Below are positions 20,404 to 28,732 of a stretch of DNA of 64,000 bases, piece by piece. The notes beneath the pieces are model-generated. The model saw only the letters and a list, made by a program, of their open reading frames with translations, did not search any database and was not told where the DNA came from. The position numbers were made by a program, and so were the translations under genes. Origin of the DNA: JAMXLO01 sp963832895 (GTDB lineage Bacteria > Pseudomonadota > Alphaproteobacteria > Acetobacterales > Acetobacteraceae); the NCBI GenBank assembly GCA_963832895.1, contig CAWHVQ010000002.1:124001-188000 (forward strand), in the 5' to 3' direction. How positions within the stretch are numbered: position 1 is the first letter of the stretch; each line of letters begins with the position of its first letter.

Positions 20404-21180
20404 TCAGATCAGCCCCTGCCGCTGGAACAGGTCGATCAGCACAAGGTTGACGTTGAACTTGAACGTGTCGGTGTCGCGAACGGTCTGCATGACCCGTTCG
20501 ATCGGCCAGAGTTCGAACGCCTCGACCTCGCCATCGGCCGGGCGCGGACGGAATTCGTCCGGCAGGTCCAGGTCATAGCAGTACAAGAGGTCGCGCCGCA
20601 GCCCCTCCGGCCGCTCCATCGCATAGGAGATGATGGCCACCGGCACCGCCTGGCCGGCCAGTGAGCCCGGGATCGCGGCCTCCTCGTCTGCCTCCTTCAC
20701 CAGCGTCTCGGCCGGCGTGAGTCCGGCGGGCACCCCACCCGCCACAATGTGGTCGAGCTTGGAGGGATCCAGCAGCTTGTTGGCGGCGCGGCGGGCGACC
20801 CACATATGCAGTCCCTCAGGCCGACGTACCAGCCCGTTGACGTGCACACCCATCGCCAGCACGCCAAAGCTGGGCAGCGCACCGCGGTCGAGCCGCGCCA
20901 GCACAGGGCCATCCGGCCCGGCGCGGATATCGAACTCTTCGCGCCGCCAGCGGTAGCAGCCGGCATCGGAGAGCTGGCGTGCGATCGCCGGAAGCACGGT
21001 CGCATCGGCCAGCGTTACGCCATCGGGCCCGGTGCTGATCTCCGGGAAGTCTTGGAGCTTCGCAGCGAGGTCCGGCTTCACCCAGCCGACCTGCGCCTTG
21101 CCGATACGGAACGGCAGCCGCGCACCGGGCAGCTCGGCGTTGTTGCAGTTGCGAACATGGCGCAGGAAGCCAGCCTCCAT
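20404..21180 (-). CDS. Nudix hydrolase with DUF4743-type N-terminus
   Basis: A 258-residue protein with an N-terminal DUF4743 domain and a C-terminal Nudix domain. The Nudix box is close to consensus: GGVPAGLTPAETLVKEADEEAAI (about 155-177), supplying the glutamates that bind Mg. Relatives include the Nudix half of eukaryotic thiamine pyrophosphokinase-like proteins, proposed to clean up damaged thiamine or other diphosphates. The start at 21180 has GAAAGGCGAGACG upstream. It is convergent with the EipB gene (12 bases apart) and divergent from the ABC exporter (35 bases). Confidence 0.88.
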   Translation of the reverse strand: MEAGFLRHVRNCNNAELPGARLPFRIGKAQVGWVKPDLAAKLQDFPEISTGPDGVTLADATVLPAIARQLSDAGCYRWRREEFDIRAGPDGPVLARLDRGALPSFGVLAMGVHVNGLVRRPEGLHMWVARRAANKLLDPSKLDHIVAGGVPAGLTPAETLVKEADEEAAIPGSLAGQAVPVAIISYAMERPEGLRRDLLYCYDLDLPDEFRPRPADGEVEAFELWPIERVMQTVRDTDTFKFNVNLVLIDLFQRQGLI

Positions 21181-21215
21181 CGTCTCGCCTTTCAAACTGA
21201 TGAACTCAATGCCAC

Positions 21216-23075
21216 ATGCCGGCAATGCGACGAACCTCAACCGGCGAGGCTGGCCCCCTCACTGTGTCACATTCCCACCGGTCGGGTATCAACACGATAC
21301 GCTCGCTCCTGCCATATCTTTGGCCCGAGCACGAGCCTGGCACGAAGGCCCGCGTGGTCCTTGCCATGGGTCTGTTGCTGGCGGCCAAGTTCGCGACCGT
21401 CGCCGTGCCGGTCGTCTATGGCCACATCGTCGATGCGCTGGCGCCTAAGGACAATACAGCGCTGCTCGCAATCCCGCTGGGCCTGGTAATCGGCTACGGC
21501 CTGCTGCGCGTCGGCTCCGCCGCGTTCAGCGAATTGCGGGATGCGCTGTTCGCCAAGGTGCAGCAGAGGGCTGTCCGCACCGCGGCGCGGCGCACTTTCC
21601 AGCATCTGCACGCACTCAGCCTGCGCTTCCATCTCGATCGCCAGACCGGCGCACTGGCACGTGCGATCGATCGTGGCTCGCAGGGCATCCAGTCGGTGCT
21701 GCGGCTTGCCGTTTTCAACGTGGTGCCCACGGTGATCGAACTGCTGCTGGTCACCGGGATCATCTGGCACCTGTTCGACTGGCGCTTCGCCGCCATCACA
21801 TTCAGCGCGGTGGTGAGCTACGCCGGCTTCACCATGAGCTTCGCCGCCTGGCGCTCGCGCATCCGGCGCGCGATGAACGACACCGACAACGACGCAAGCA
21901 CCAAGGCGCTCGACAGCCTGCTGAACTACGAGACGGTGAAATATTTCGGCAATGAGCCGCACGAGGTGGCGCGTTATGACACTGCGCTGGCGCGTTATGA
22001 GGGCGCCGCCGTGCGCGTGCAGGTCTCACTGAACCTGCTGAACATCGGCCAGGCGTTCATCATCGCCGCGGGGCTGACGCTGATCATGCTGATGGCGACG
22101 CGCGAGGTGCGCGGCGGATTGATGACCGTCGGGCAATTCGTGCTGGTGAATACGTATCTGATCCAGCTTTACCAGCCGCTGGGCTTTCTCGGCATGGTCT
22201 ACATGACGATCAAGCAGGGGCTGGTGGACATGGAGCAGATGTTTCGCCTGCTCGAGGTCGGATGCGATATCGCTGATCGTCCCGACGCCTCCGCGCTGGC
22301 GACGCATCTGGCTGATGGACCGGCGGGCGAGGTGCGGTTCAACGACGTGCACTTCGGCTATCGTCCTGATCGCGAGATACTGCGCGGCGTCGATTTCACC
22401 GTGCCGGCCGGTCGCAAGCTGGCAATCGTCGGGCCGACCGGCGCGGGCAAATCCACCATCAGCCGGCTGCTGTTCCGCTTCTACGATGTCACGCAGGGCC
22501 ACATCCGCATCGACGGTCAGGATATCCGCGATGTGACGCAGGCGAGCCTGCGCGCGGCGATCGGCGTGGTGCCACAGGACACCGTGCTGTTCAACGACAC
22601 GATCCGCTATAACATCGCCTATGGTCACGTTGGCGCCACACAGGACGAGATCGAGCACGCCGCGCGGCTGGCGCAGGTGCACGACTTCATCGCCTCGCTG
22701 CCTGAGGGATACGATACGCGCGTCGGCGAGCGTGGCCTGAAGCTGTCGGGCGGCGAGAAACAGCGTGTGGCGATCGCGCGCACCATACTGAAGGATCCGC
22801 GCATCCTGATCCTGGACGAGGCGACGAGTGCGCTGGACACGCGAACCGAGCAGGACATTCAGGCGGCACTGCGCGCGGTAGTGCGACATCGCACAACGCT
22901 GGTGATTGCGCATCGGCTGTCGACCGTGGTGGATGCCGACGAGATCATCGTTCTGGCTGACGGTCTGGTGGCGGAGCGGGGGAGGCACGCCGCGTTGCTG
23001 GCGCGCGACGGGATGTATGCGCGGATGTGGGCGCTACAGGCCGAGCAGGAGACAGAACGGGAGATCGCGGATTGA
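21216..23075 (+). CDS. Atm1-type ABC transporter (fused permease and ATPase)
   Basis: A 619-residue half-transporter: six membrane helices (about 30-320), then a nucleotide-binding domain with Walker A GPTGAGKST, signature LSGGEKQRVA and Walker B ILILDEATSALD. The stretch LLNYETVKYFGNE is a hallmark of the Atm1/HMT1 group, which exports glutathione-linked sulfur or metal compounds in mitochondria and in alphaproteobacteria. The start could be the ATG at 21216 or a GTG at 21264; the second leaves more room for divergent promoters with the Nudix gene. A small membrane protein follows by 34 bases. Confidence 0.93.
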   Translation: MPAMRRTSTGEAGPLTVSHSHRSGINTIRSLLPYLWPEHEPGTKARVVLAMGLLLAAKFATVAVPVVYGHIVDALAPKDNTALLAIPLGLVIGYGLLRVGSAAFSELRDALFAKVQQRAVRTAARRTFQHLHALSLRFHLDRQTGALARAIDRGSQGIQSVLRLAVFNVVPTVIELLLVTGIIWHLFDWRFAAITFSAVVSYAGFTMSFAAWRSRIRRAMNDTDNDASTKALDSLLNYETVKYFGNEPHEVARYDTALARYEGAAVRVQVSLNLLNIGQAFIIAAGLTLIMLMATREVRGGLMTVGQFVLVNTYLIQLYQPLGFLGMVYMTIKQGLVDMEQMFRLLEVGCDIADRPDASALATHLADGPAGEVRFNDVHFGYRPDREILRGVDFTVPAGRKLAIVGPTGAGKSTISRLLFRFYDVTQGHIRIDGQDIRDVTQASLRAAIGVVPQDTVLFNDTIRYNIAYGHVGATQDEIEHAARLAQVHDFIASLPEGYDTRVGERGLKLSGGEKQRVAIARTILKDPRILILDEATSALDTRTEQDIQAALRAVVRHRTTLVIAHRLSTVVDADEIIVLADGLVAERGRHAALLARDGMYARMWALQAEQETEREIAD

Positions 23076-23109
23076 TGCCGGAACTATCATCCCTGAGGAG
23101 AGGCAGACG

Positions 23110-23331
23110 ATGACGGAAGAGCAACCGCCGGAAGATCTGGGCCACGCTGGCGCAGTGGTAGATAAGGCGATCGAGTACATGGTCGGTCAGAACATCGGCG
23201 CGCTGTCGATTGCCTCGGCACTGCTGGGTGGCGCGTTGGCATTGCTGGCGCGCAGTGTGGCGGATGAGGCGATCGTGCAGATCCTGAACAACGCGATTGC
23301 CAGCGTACAAAGCGGGGAGCTTCGAGGTTGA
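23110..23331 (+). CDS. Small 73-residue membrane protein
   Basis: ATG is preceded by CTGAGGAGAGGCAGACG, a strong site. The product starts with an acidic stretch (TEEQPPEDLGHAG) and contains one hydrophobic helix (IGALSIASALLGGALALLA) at about 29-47. I do not recognise the family. It follows the Atm1 gene by 34 bases and is probably in the same transcript, so it may be a helper of the exporter; that is inference. Confidence 0.7.
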   Translation: MTEEQPPEDLGHAGAVVDKAIEYMVGQNIGALSIASALLGGALALLARSVADEAIVQILNNAIASVQSGELRG

Positions 23332-23479
23332 AAGAAGGCGCCCCGACGCCGCGATGGAAGCTGATGAGCCGTAGCCGGTAGGGATTCGGTTTAATGCCTC
23401 GTCGCACAGCCTTATACTTGGGTGCCGTTCGGCGGATGCTGAAAGTTTTCGCGAGAGCGTCAAAGTGGGAGAAGTTGCA

Positions 23480-24301
23480 ATGTCGCCTTGGGGATTTACG
23501 AAGACGGCCTTGATCCTTGTCGGGTTGTGTGGCGCCGGCATGATCGGGGTAATTCCGCTGACGGATTCGGCGGTTCTTGCCGCCGGTCCCGCGAAGCCCA
23601 CGATCAGCGAGGAGGCGCAGGCCGCAGTAGCCCAGATGGGCAAGACCCTTCGCGCCGACCAGTTCTCGTTTCAGGTTCACACGTTGCGTACCTACGTCGA
23701 GCCCAGCGGCCAGCCGTTGCACATCGCTCACACGATCAACGTCGTGGTGCGGCGACCGGACCGATTGACGATCAGCGTGACCGGCGACGACGGATCGACC
23801 AAGCTGTTCTACGACGGCAAGACGGTTTCTCTCCTTGGAGTCGAGTCAAAGAAATACTCGACCATTCCGGTGCCTCCAACAATCCAGGGCATGCTGGAGA
23901 CGGTGATGGGCAAGCTCGGGGTTGACTTTCCGCTGGCCGATTTTCTCACGGACGCGCCGGACAAGTCGTTTCTGTCCGGCGTCACGTCGGGCAGAGTGGT
24001 GAACACGGTGACCATCGATGGCGTGCCGTGCCGTCACTTGCTGTTCAAACAGCCGCCGGGGCTCGATCTCGAACTTTGGCTGGAGAAAACCGATCAATCA
24101 CTGCCACGCCGCCTGATTGTCACCTATCGCTCCGAGCCGGACGAGCCGAGCTTTATCGCGGAGTTTTCCGATTGGAATTTCTCGGCCCATCCATCCGATG
24201 CGGACTTCACCTTTCAGCCGCCCGAGGGCTCGGTGCAGGTTGCGCTGAAGCCCGCCAGTAAGGCGGCGCCGCCAGCCCAATCCAAGGGAGCCAAGCCATG
24301 A
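23480..24301 (+). CDS. DUF2092 family exported protein
   Basis: A 273-residue protein with a signal-like N-terminus (TKTALILVGLCGAGMIGVIPL), then a body matching DUF2092, a LolA/LolB-like beta fold of unknown function: VVVRRPDRLTISVTGDDGS, LFYDGKTVSLLGVESKKYSTI and AEFSDWNFSAHPSDADFTFQ. ATG 23480 has GGGAGAAG seven bases upstream; a GTG at 23465 is less likely. Its stop overlaps the start of the next gene (ATGA at 24298), so the two are coupled. The LolA-like fold suggests binding of a lipid or other hydrophobic ligand in the periplasm. Confidence 0.85.
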   Translation: MSPWGFTKTALILVGLCGAGMIGVIPLTDSAVLAAGPAKPTISEEAQAAVAQMGKTLRADQFSFQVHTLRTYVEPSGQPLHIAHTINVVVRRPDRLTISVTGDDGSTKLFYDGKTVSLLGVESKKYSTIPVPPTIQGMLETVMGKLGVDFPLADFLTDAPDKSFLSGVTSGRVVNTVTIDGVPCRHLLFKQPPGLDLELWLEKTDQSLPRRLIVTYRSEPDEPSFIAEFSDWNFSAHPSDADFTFQPPEGSVQVALKPASKAAPPAQSKGAKP

Positions 24302-24702
24302 AGCGCCTGATGCTCGGCGGCCTCGGTGCGGTTCTTGCCATATCGGTTGCGTCCGAGGCATTCGCCTGGGGCTCCGTCCATGGCGCATACGGCGGCGCTG
24401 CCTATCGCGGCCCTATGGGCACCACAGCGGTGCGCGGTCCGGCGGGCGGCGCTGCAGTGCGCGGTCCATACGGCGGTGCTGCCGTGAGGGGGCCGGCCGG
24501 CGCAACGGCGTATCGACCTCCGGCGGGGGGCGCCTATTACGGCGGGGCCGTCCGGCCCTACTATCCGGGTGCAGCGGTCGCCACGGGCGCGGTCATCGGT
24601 GCGGCGGCTGCATCGGCCTATCGGCCGCCGGCCTACTATGCGCCGCCGGTTGTGGTGGCACCGCCTCCCTGCGGCTATTACCCTTACCCGCCTTGCTACT
24701 GA
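24298..24702 (+). CDS. Gly/Ala/Tyr-rich repetitive exported protein
   Basis: A 134-residue low-complexity protein. It begins with a signal peptide (LMLGGLGAVLAISVASEAFA) and then about five imperfect units built on [A/Y]-x-R-G-P-x-G-G-A (for example AVRGPAGGA and AVRGPYGGA). A hydrophobic Ala/Gly stretch (ATGAVIGAAAASA) and a Pro/Tyr/Cys-rich tail ending YPYPPCY follow. No enzyme motif is seen. It is translationally coupled to the DUF2092 protein; such pairs are common in alphaproteobacteria as I recall, and a role at the cell surface or in the outer membrane is plausible but not shown. Confidence 0.75.
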   Translation: MKRLMLGGLGAVLAISVASEAFAWGSVHGAYGGAAYRGPMGTTAVRGPAGGAAVRGPYGGAAVRGPAGATAYRPPAGGAYYGGAVRPYYPGAAVATGAVIGAAAASAYRPPAYYAPPVVVAPPPCGYYPYPPCY

Positions 24703-24785
24703 GACACGCTCCGCTACGTCGCCACACTGCGGTCGTCCGCTGGCATTATGCCCGCCTCGACTACGGACCGGACGAACACCGGCTG

Positions 24786-24869
24786 ATGAAACGCTGCCAG
24801 GTCATGGCGACAAAGATCTTCGATCCGGATTTTCTCGGCGAGTCGCTGATGACGGCACGGGCAGCATAA
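24786..24869 (+). CDS. Possible 27-residue small protein or gene remnant
   Basis: In the 179 bases between the repetitive protein and the SDR, one frame stays open from a TTG at 24693 to TAA at 24869. The part from the ATG at 24786 reads like coding sequence (KRCQVMATKIFDPDFLGESLMTA) with G or C in most third positions. It has no clear ribosome-binding site. It may be the tail of a lost gene. I would not rely on it without expression data. Confidence 0.2.
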   Translation: MKRCQVMATKIFDPDFLGESLMTARAA

Positions 24870-24881
24870 TGGAGGAGACAG

Positions 24882-25631
24882 ATGGGGAAACTTGACGGAA
24901 AGGTCGCCCTGGTAACCGGCTCCGGCCGCAATATCGGCCGCGCGACTGTGTTGAGGCTGGCCGGGGAAGGCGCGCACGTCGTCGTCAACGCGCGGAGCAA
25001 TCAGGCCGAGGCAGATGCCGTCGTGCGTGAAGCCAAGGACCTCGGGGTCAAAGCGCTCGCCGTCGTTGCCGATGTCGCCAGCAAGGATCAGGTCGAGTCA
25101 ATGGCGGCCCGCGCGCTGTCCGAGTTCGGCCGCGTCGACATCCTGATCAACAATGCCGCGATCCGGCCGCACAAGCCCTTCACGGAGCTGACCGCGCAGG
25201 ACTGGGAAGCGGTCCGGGGTGTGGTTCTGGATGGCGCAGTATACCTGACGCGCGCGGTTATCGATTCGATGGTGAAGAACAAGTATGGGCGGATCCTGTT
25301 CTTTACCGGCGAAGGCGCCTTTGTGGGCGGCAACGGGCGCGCGCATGTCTCCGCGGCCAAGATGGGCCTGGTCGGTTTCGCGCGCGGTTTGGCCTCGGAG
25401 TTCGCCCCGCACAACATAAGGGTCAACGTGGTTTCGCCCGGCAGCATCGATACCACGCGCGCCAACCCCGAGTGGTATCAGGGCCGCACGCCGAACGCCG
25501 CGGGTATTCCGCTCGGGCGGCAGGGCAAGCCCGACGAGATTGCCGCCACCTGTCTGTTCCTGGTCAGTGACGACGGTGGCTTCATCACCGGCCAGACGAT
25601 CCACGTCAACGGCGGCAGCGCATACTACTGA
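24882..25631 (+). CDS. Short-chain dehydrogenase/reductase-like protein lacking the catalytic Tyr
   Basis: A 249-residue Rossmann-fold protein. The cofactor motif is VTGSGRNIGRA (TGxxxGxG type), with LINNAA later. The active-site region reads GRAHVSAAKMGLVG: the normal Tyr of YxxxK is Val, although the Lys is kept. The usual Ser site is also altered (FFTGEGAFVGG). The C-terminus is normal (GQTIHVNGGSAYY). It may have lost reductase activity or use a different mechanism. The start has TGGAGGAGACAG upstream. It lies 57 bases before the HD-domain gene and is probably in one operon with it. Confidence 0.88.
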   Translation: MGKLDGKVALVTGSGRNIGRATVLRLAGEGAHVVVNARSNQAEADAVVREAKDLGVKALAVVADVASKDQVESMAARALSEFGRVDILINNAAIRPHKPFTELTAQDWEAVRGVVLDGAVYLTRAVIDSMVKNKYGRILFFTGEGAFVGGNGRAHVSAAKMGLVGFARGLASEFAPHNIRVNVVSPGSIDTTRANPEWYQGRTPNAAGIPLGRQGKPDEIAATCLFLVSDDGGFITGQTIHVNGGSAYY

Positions 25632-25688
25632 TCCGAAGCGCGATCTGTTAGGCTTGCCCGGATATCCGCCCGTCCAGGAGAAAAACGG

Positions 25689-26450
25689 ATGAACGAAACG
25701 CAGACACTCTCCCAACGCGCCGACGCGCTCGAAGAGCAGATGAGCCGTGAGCTCGACTACATCGTCATCAAGTCGCGCCTCTATAGCATGGCCGAGGGCG
25801 ACATGGGGCCGGCGCCGAACGCCGCGAAGCTGATGGCGGCCAATCCGAACGCGCGCGTGCTGATGGGCGACGATCCGCGCCTGCCGGCGATGCCCGCGCA
25901 GCCGACGCTTATGGACTTCTTCAAATACCGCTTCGGCCCCGCGGCGCACCTGCTGCAGAGCGCCAAGCACGCGGTGAATGCCGGGCTGCCCGACAATATG
26001 GTGCTCGCCTGCCTGCTGCACGACATCTCGACCATCGGCTTCATCCGCGGCGACCACGGCTACTGGGGCGCGCAACTGGTGGAACCCTATGTGGACGAGG
26101 AGGTCACCTGGGCGATCCGCGCGCACCAGGTGCTGCGCTTCTATCCCGACGAATCCGTCGGCTATGAATACCCGCAATCCTACGTCAAGACATTTGGTGC
26201 CGATTACCGGCCCGACGCTTATGTCGAGGAAGACTATCAGCGGATGCGGAACCACAAGTGGTACATGTCGGGCCGGATGATCACGGTCCACGACATCTAC
26301 TCGTTCGACCCGAATGCGAAAGTTGAACTGGAAGAATTCACCGACGTGATTGGCCGCAACTTCCGCCAGCCGGAGCAAGGCCTCGGCTTCGACAACAGCC
26401 CGGTCGCCCACATGTGGAGAGCGATGATCCGGCCGGCGAAATACCTGTAG
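25689..26450 (+). CDS. HD-domain protein, possibly a diiron oxygenase/hydrolase
   Basis: A 253-residue protein with an HD metal site: His87 in HLLQSA, His111-Asp112 in LLHDIS, His123 in DHGYWGA and His146 in RAHQVLRFY. This spacing resembles the PhnZ/MIOX-like HD proteins, which bind two irons and cleave C-C or C-P bonds, more than the signalling HD-GYP type; that comparison is from memory. The start has CCAGGAGAAAAACGG upstream. It sits between an SDR and an MFS transporter, so a catabolic role is likely. Confidence 0.72.
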   Translation: MNETQTLSQRADALEEQMSRELDYIVIKSRLYSMAEGDMGPAPNAAKLMAANPNARVLMGDDPRLPAMPAQPTLMDFFKYRFGPAAHLLQSAKHAVNAGLPDNMVLACLLHDISTIGFIRGDHGYWGAQLVEPYVDEEVTWAIRAHQVLRFYPDESVGYEYPQSYVKTFGADYRPDAYVEEDYQRMRNHKWYMSGRMITVHDIYSFDPNAKVELEEFTDVIGRNFRQPEQGLGFDNSPVAHMWRAMIRPAKYL

Positions 26451-26477
26451 CAAGCAACCGACGCACCGACATCAGCA

Positions 26478-26505
26478 AGCCCGACCCTCACGGCGGGATC
26501 GGGCT
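26478..26505 (+). promoter_or_regulatory. Hairpin between the HD-domain and MFS genes
   Basis: A perfect 7-bp inverted repeat AGCCCGA...TCGGGCT around a 14-base loop, 33 bases before the MFS start. It may be a weak terminator or a stabiliser of the upstream mRNA; no T-run follows. Confidence 0.4.
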
Positions 26506-26538
26506 CTGGGTCGGGGCTGCCAAAAAGGGGGAGAAAAC

Positions 26539-27837
26539 ATGCCGGCCGTCGGCCCGTCACGCCAGCTTCGGCGCATGCAGTGGATCGCGATCATTCTCGT
26601 CACTGCAGCCATCGCAATGAACTATATGGATCGCTCGACCCTGGCGATCGGCAATCTGAAGATCCGCGAAGAGTTCGGCATCAGCGCGACCGCCATCGGC
26701 GCGTTGGGATCTGCCTGGGCACTGACCTACGGACTCGCCCAGTTGCCATCAGGCTATCTGCTCGATCGGGTCGGACCGAAACTGCTGGTCGGACTGTCGA
26801 TGATCGTTTGGTCGCTGTTCCAGGCGGCTGGCGGGCTCGCCGGCAGCTATTTCCAGCTGATGCTGTCGCGCATCGGTCTCGGCGCCACCGAGGCGCCGTG
26901 CTTTCCGTCGGCAACGCGCTCGGTCAGCGATTGGTTCGATGTCAAGCATCGCGGTACACCGAGCGGCGTCTATACATCGGGTGCCTATATCGGTCCCACG
27001 CTCGCACCGCCAATTCTGACCGGCCTGATGCTAGCGTTCAATTGGCGGGTGATGTTCATCGTCATGGGACTGGCTGGGATCGTCGGTGCCGCGATTTGGT
27101 TCCTGATCTACCGTGACCCCAGGTCACAGGTACTGGAACCGCAGGATGCCGAGTATCTGCGGGCCAACCGCGAAGCCAAATCCTCGGTCACGCTGCGCGA
27201 GTGGACGTCGCTGTTTCGCTTTCGCGCCATGTGGGTGCTGATGCTTGGCGCTTTCTGCACCGGCTACATCACCTGGATGTACCAGACCTGGCTGCCGGCC
27301 TATCTGGAGATGCAGCAGCACATCAGCATCGGCAAGACCGGGCTGCTCGCCTCGGTGCCGCTGATCTGCGCGTTCTTCGGCGCGCTGGCCGGCGGCTGGG
27401 TGTCGGACCGGCTGGTCAGGGGTGGCATGGAACTGATCGCCAGCCGCCGTCTACCATTGATCCTCGGTCTGCTCGGCTCGGCGGTGTTCACCGGGCTGGC
27501 CGCGATGGCCACTGGCGCCGGCATGGCGGTCACCTGCATCGCAATATCGATGTTCTGCATGCAGTTCGGGATTACCTGCAAATGGATCCTGGTGACGGCG
27601 GTCACGCCGCAGGCCTATTGCGCCTCGGCCGCCAGCAATCAGAACTTTGCGGGTTTCCTAGGTGGCACACTGTCGCCGATCCTGACCGGATTCATCGTGG
27701 ACGTGACAGGCTCGTTCGTGGTGGCTCTGGCGATCGGTGCCGTCATCACGCTGATCGGCGCGGCGCTGTTCCAGTTCTTGATGACCACGGTGATCGACGA
27801 AGACCAGCTGGAGAAGTTCGCACACGCGCCGGCCTGA
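26539..27837 (+). CDS. MFS transporter (anion:cation symporter type)
   Basis: A 432-residue permease with about twelve helices. The first segment ends AIAMNYMDRSTLAIG, and LDRVGPKLLVG is the loop 2-3 signature; both resemble the hexuronate/phthalate/tartrate branch (ACS family), which brings in organic acids. ATG has GGGGGAGAAAAC directly upstream. A 7-bp hairpin (26478-26505) lies in the gap before it. A strong bidirectional hairpin follows the gene. It probably serves the SDR/HD pathway upstream. Confidence 0.87.
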   Translation: MPAVGPSRQLRRMQWIAIILVTAAIAMNYMDRSTLAIGNLKIREEFGISATAIGALGSAWALTYGLAQLPSGYLLDRVGPKLLVGLSMIVWSLFQAAGGLAGSYFQLMLSRIGLGATEAPCFPSATRSVSDWFDVKHRGTPSGVYTSGAYIGPTLAPPILTGLMLAFNWRVMFIVMGLAGIVGAAIWFLIYRDPRSQVLEPQDAEYLRANREAKSSVTLREWTSLFRFRAMWVLMLGAFCTGYITWMYQTWLPAYLEMQQHISIGKTGLLASVPLICAFFGALAGGWVSDRLVRGGMELIASRRLPLILGLLGSAVFTGLAAMATGAGMAVTCIAISMFCMQFGITCKWILVTAVTPQAYCASAASNQNFAGFLGGTLSPILTGFIVDVTGSFVVALAIGAVITLIGAALFQFLMTTVIDEDQLEKFAHAPA

Positions 27838-27853
27838 TCGTTCCACGCCTCAG

Positions 27854-27888
27854 GGCGAGCCGTGCCCGATGACGGGGCGCGGCTCGCC
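27854..27888. terminator. Bidirectional terminator hairpin
   Basis: A 9-bp perfect stem GGCGAGCCG/CGGCTCGCC with an inner CCCG-ATGA-CGGG helix. It lies between the convergent MFS (ends 27837) and EthD (ends 27903) genes and can stop transcription from both sides. Confidence 0.7.
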
Positions 27889-27902
27889 GCCGTGCGAACC
27901 GA

Positions 27903-28214
27903 CTACATCTTCACCTCGCTGATCTGAATCACCGGCTGGATGTTGGTGTAGTTCGGGACGTCGGCGAGCAACGCCTGGGCGTGCGGCAGGAAGGCCGCCT
28001 CGAACACCGCCAGCGATTCGAAATAGAGGTGGCCCATCGCGGCATAGGTCGGTGGTGCGCCGGGAGCGCCCCCGGCCAGACCTTGCTCGACCGCCATGCT
28101 TTTGCAGGCCGCGCCGACTGTCTGCTGCACCAGGGGCATGTGGCGCTTGCAGTAATAATCCATATCGAACTTCTTGTTCTCGCCGGCCGGATAGAACACG
28201 CTCACCTTGATCAT
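27903..28214 (-). CDS. EthD family protein
   Basis: A 103-residue single-domain protein of the EthD ferredoxin-like fold. Conserved features are KVSVFYPAGENKKFDMDYYCKRHMPLV at the N-terminus and the Tyr/Phe-rich middle (MGHLYFESLAVFEAAF). EthD-type proteins assist in degradation of ethers and aromatics; some are small isomerases or cyclases. I chose the ATG at 28214, which matches the family start. It is convergent with the MFS transporter and separated from it by a hairpin. Confidence 0.85.
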   Translation of the reverse strand: MIKVSVFYPAGENKKFDMDYYCKRHMPLVQQTVGAACKSMAVEQGLAGGAPGAPPTYAAMGHLYFESLAVFEAAFLPHAQALLADVPNYTNIQPVIQISEVKM

Positions 28215-28286
28215 TTGAACATACCTCCCGAGGTCACGCTGCCGCCCAAATCCGGCGGCGGCCACGACTTTAGCCTGGACTCCGCC

Positions 28287-28673
28287 TCAGCTTAACCCGC
28301 CGATGGCGCAGTCGAGCGACGGTTCGCGAATACCGGTGACGATCCAACTGTCTGCCTGCGGGTTCCGCGCGGTAATAAAAGTGTAGAGACACCGGGTGAC
28401 CGTCTGCTCGCCGCCGGTGAACTGCGTCTCGGTCGTCTTGCGGCCCTTCTTGTCCTTGTCTGTCGTGGTCACTGCTGACACTGGCGTGGTATCCACCGAA
28501 ACCTTGGACCATTGGAAGGCGCGGGTTCCGTTACCCAGATCGATCTGGTTGACCGGCGGACCATAGGTCAACTCGACGGCGCGAATGTCCTGCCCCACAT
28601 AGCTGCGCATCGTGTCGGCGGCACAGCCCACGAGCAGCGTTATGGCGACGCCGACCGGCACAGCGATCTTCAT
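28287..28673 (-). CDS. Small lipoprotein, unknown function
   Basis: A 128-residue protein with a lipoprotein signal: KIAVPVGVAITLLVGC, lipobox LVGC at about 14-17. The mature part begins AADTMRSYVGQDIRAVELTYGPP, a pattern seen in small BamE/SmpA-like lipoproteins, where a Gly-rich start precedes a beta fold; two more Cys occur near the end (RCLY and LDCAIG). An ATG 33 bases upstream (28706) is an alternative start. It is downstream of another lipoprotein gene by 59 bases, likely in one transcript. Confidence 0.7.
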   Translation of the reverse strand: MKIAVPVGVAITLLVGCAADTMRSYVGQDIRAVELTYGPPVNQIDLGNGTRAFQWSKVSVDTTPVSAVTTTDKDKKGRKTTETQFTGGEQTVTRCLYTFITARNPQADSWIVTGIREPSLDCAIGGLS

Positions 28674-28732
28674 CCTTTGTGGTCCCCGCAAAACTTTGGA
28701 CGGCATAACCCGCCGGCAGGCGCTGTAGCGAG

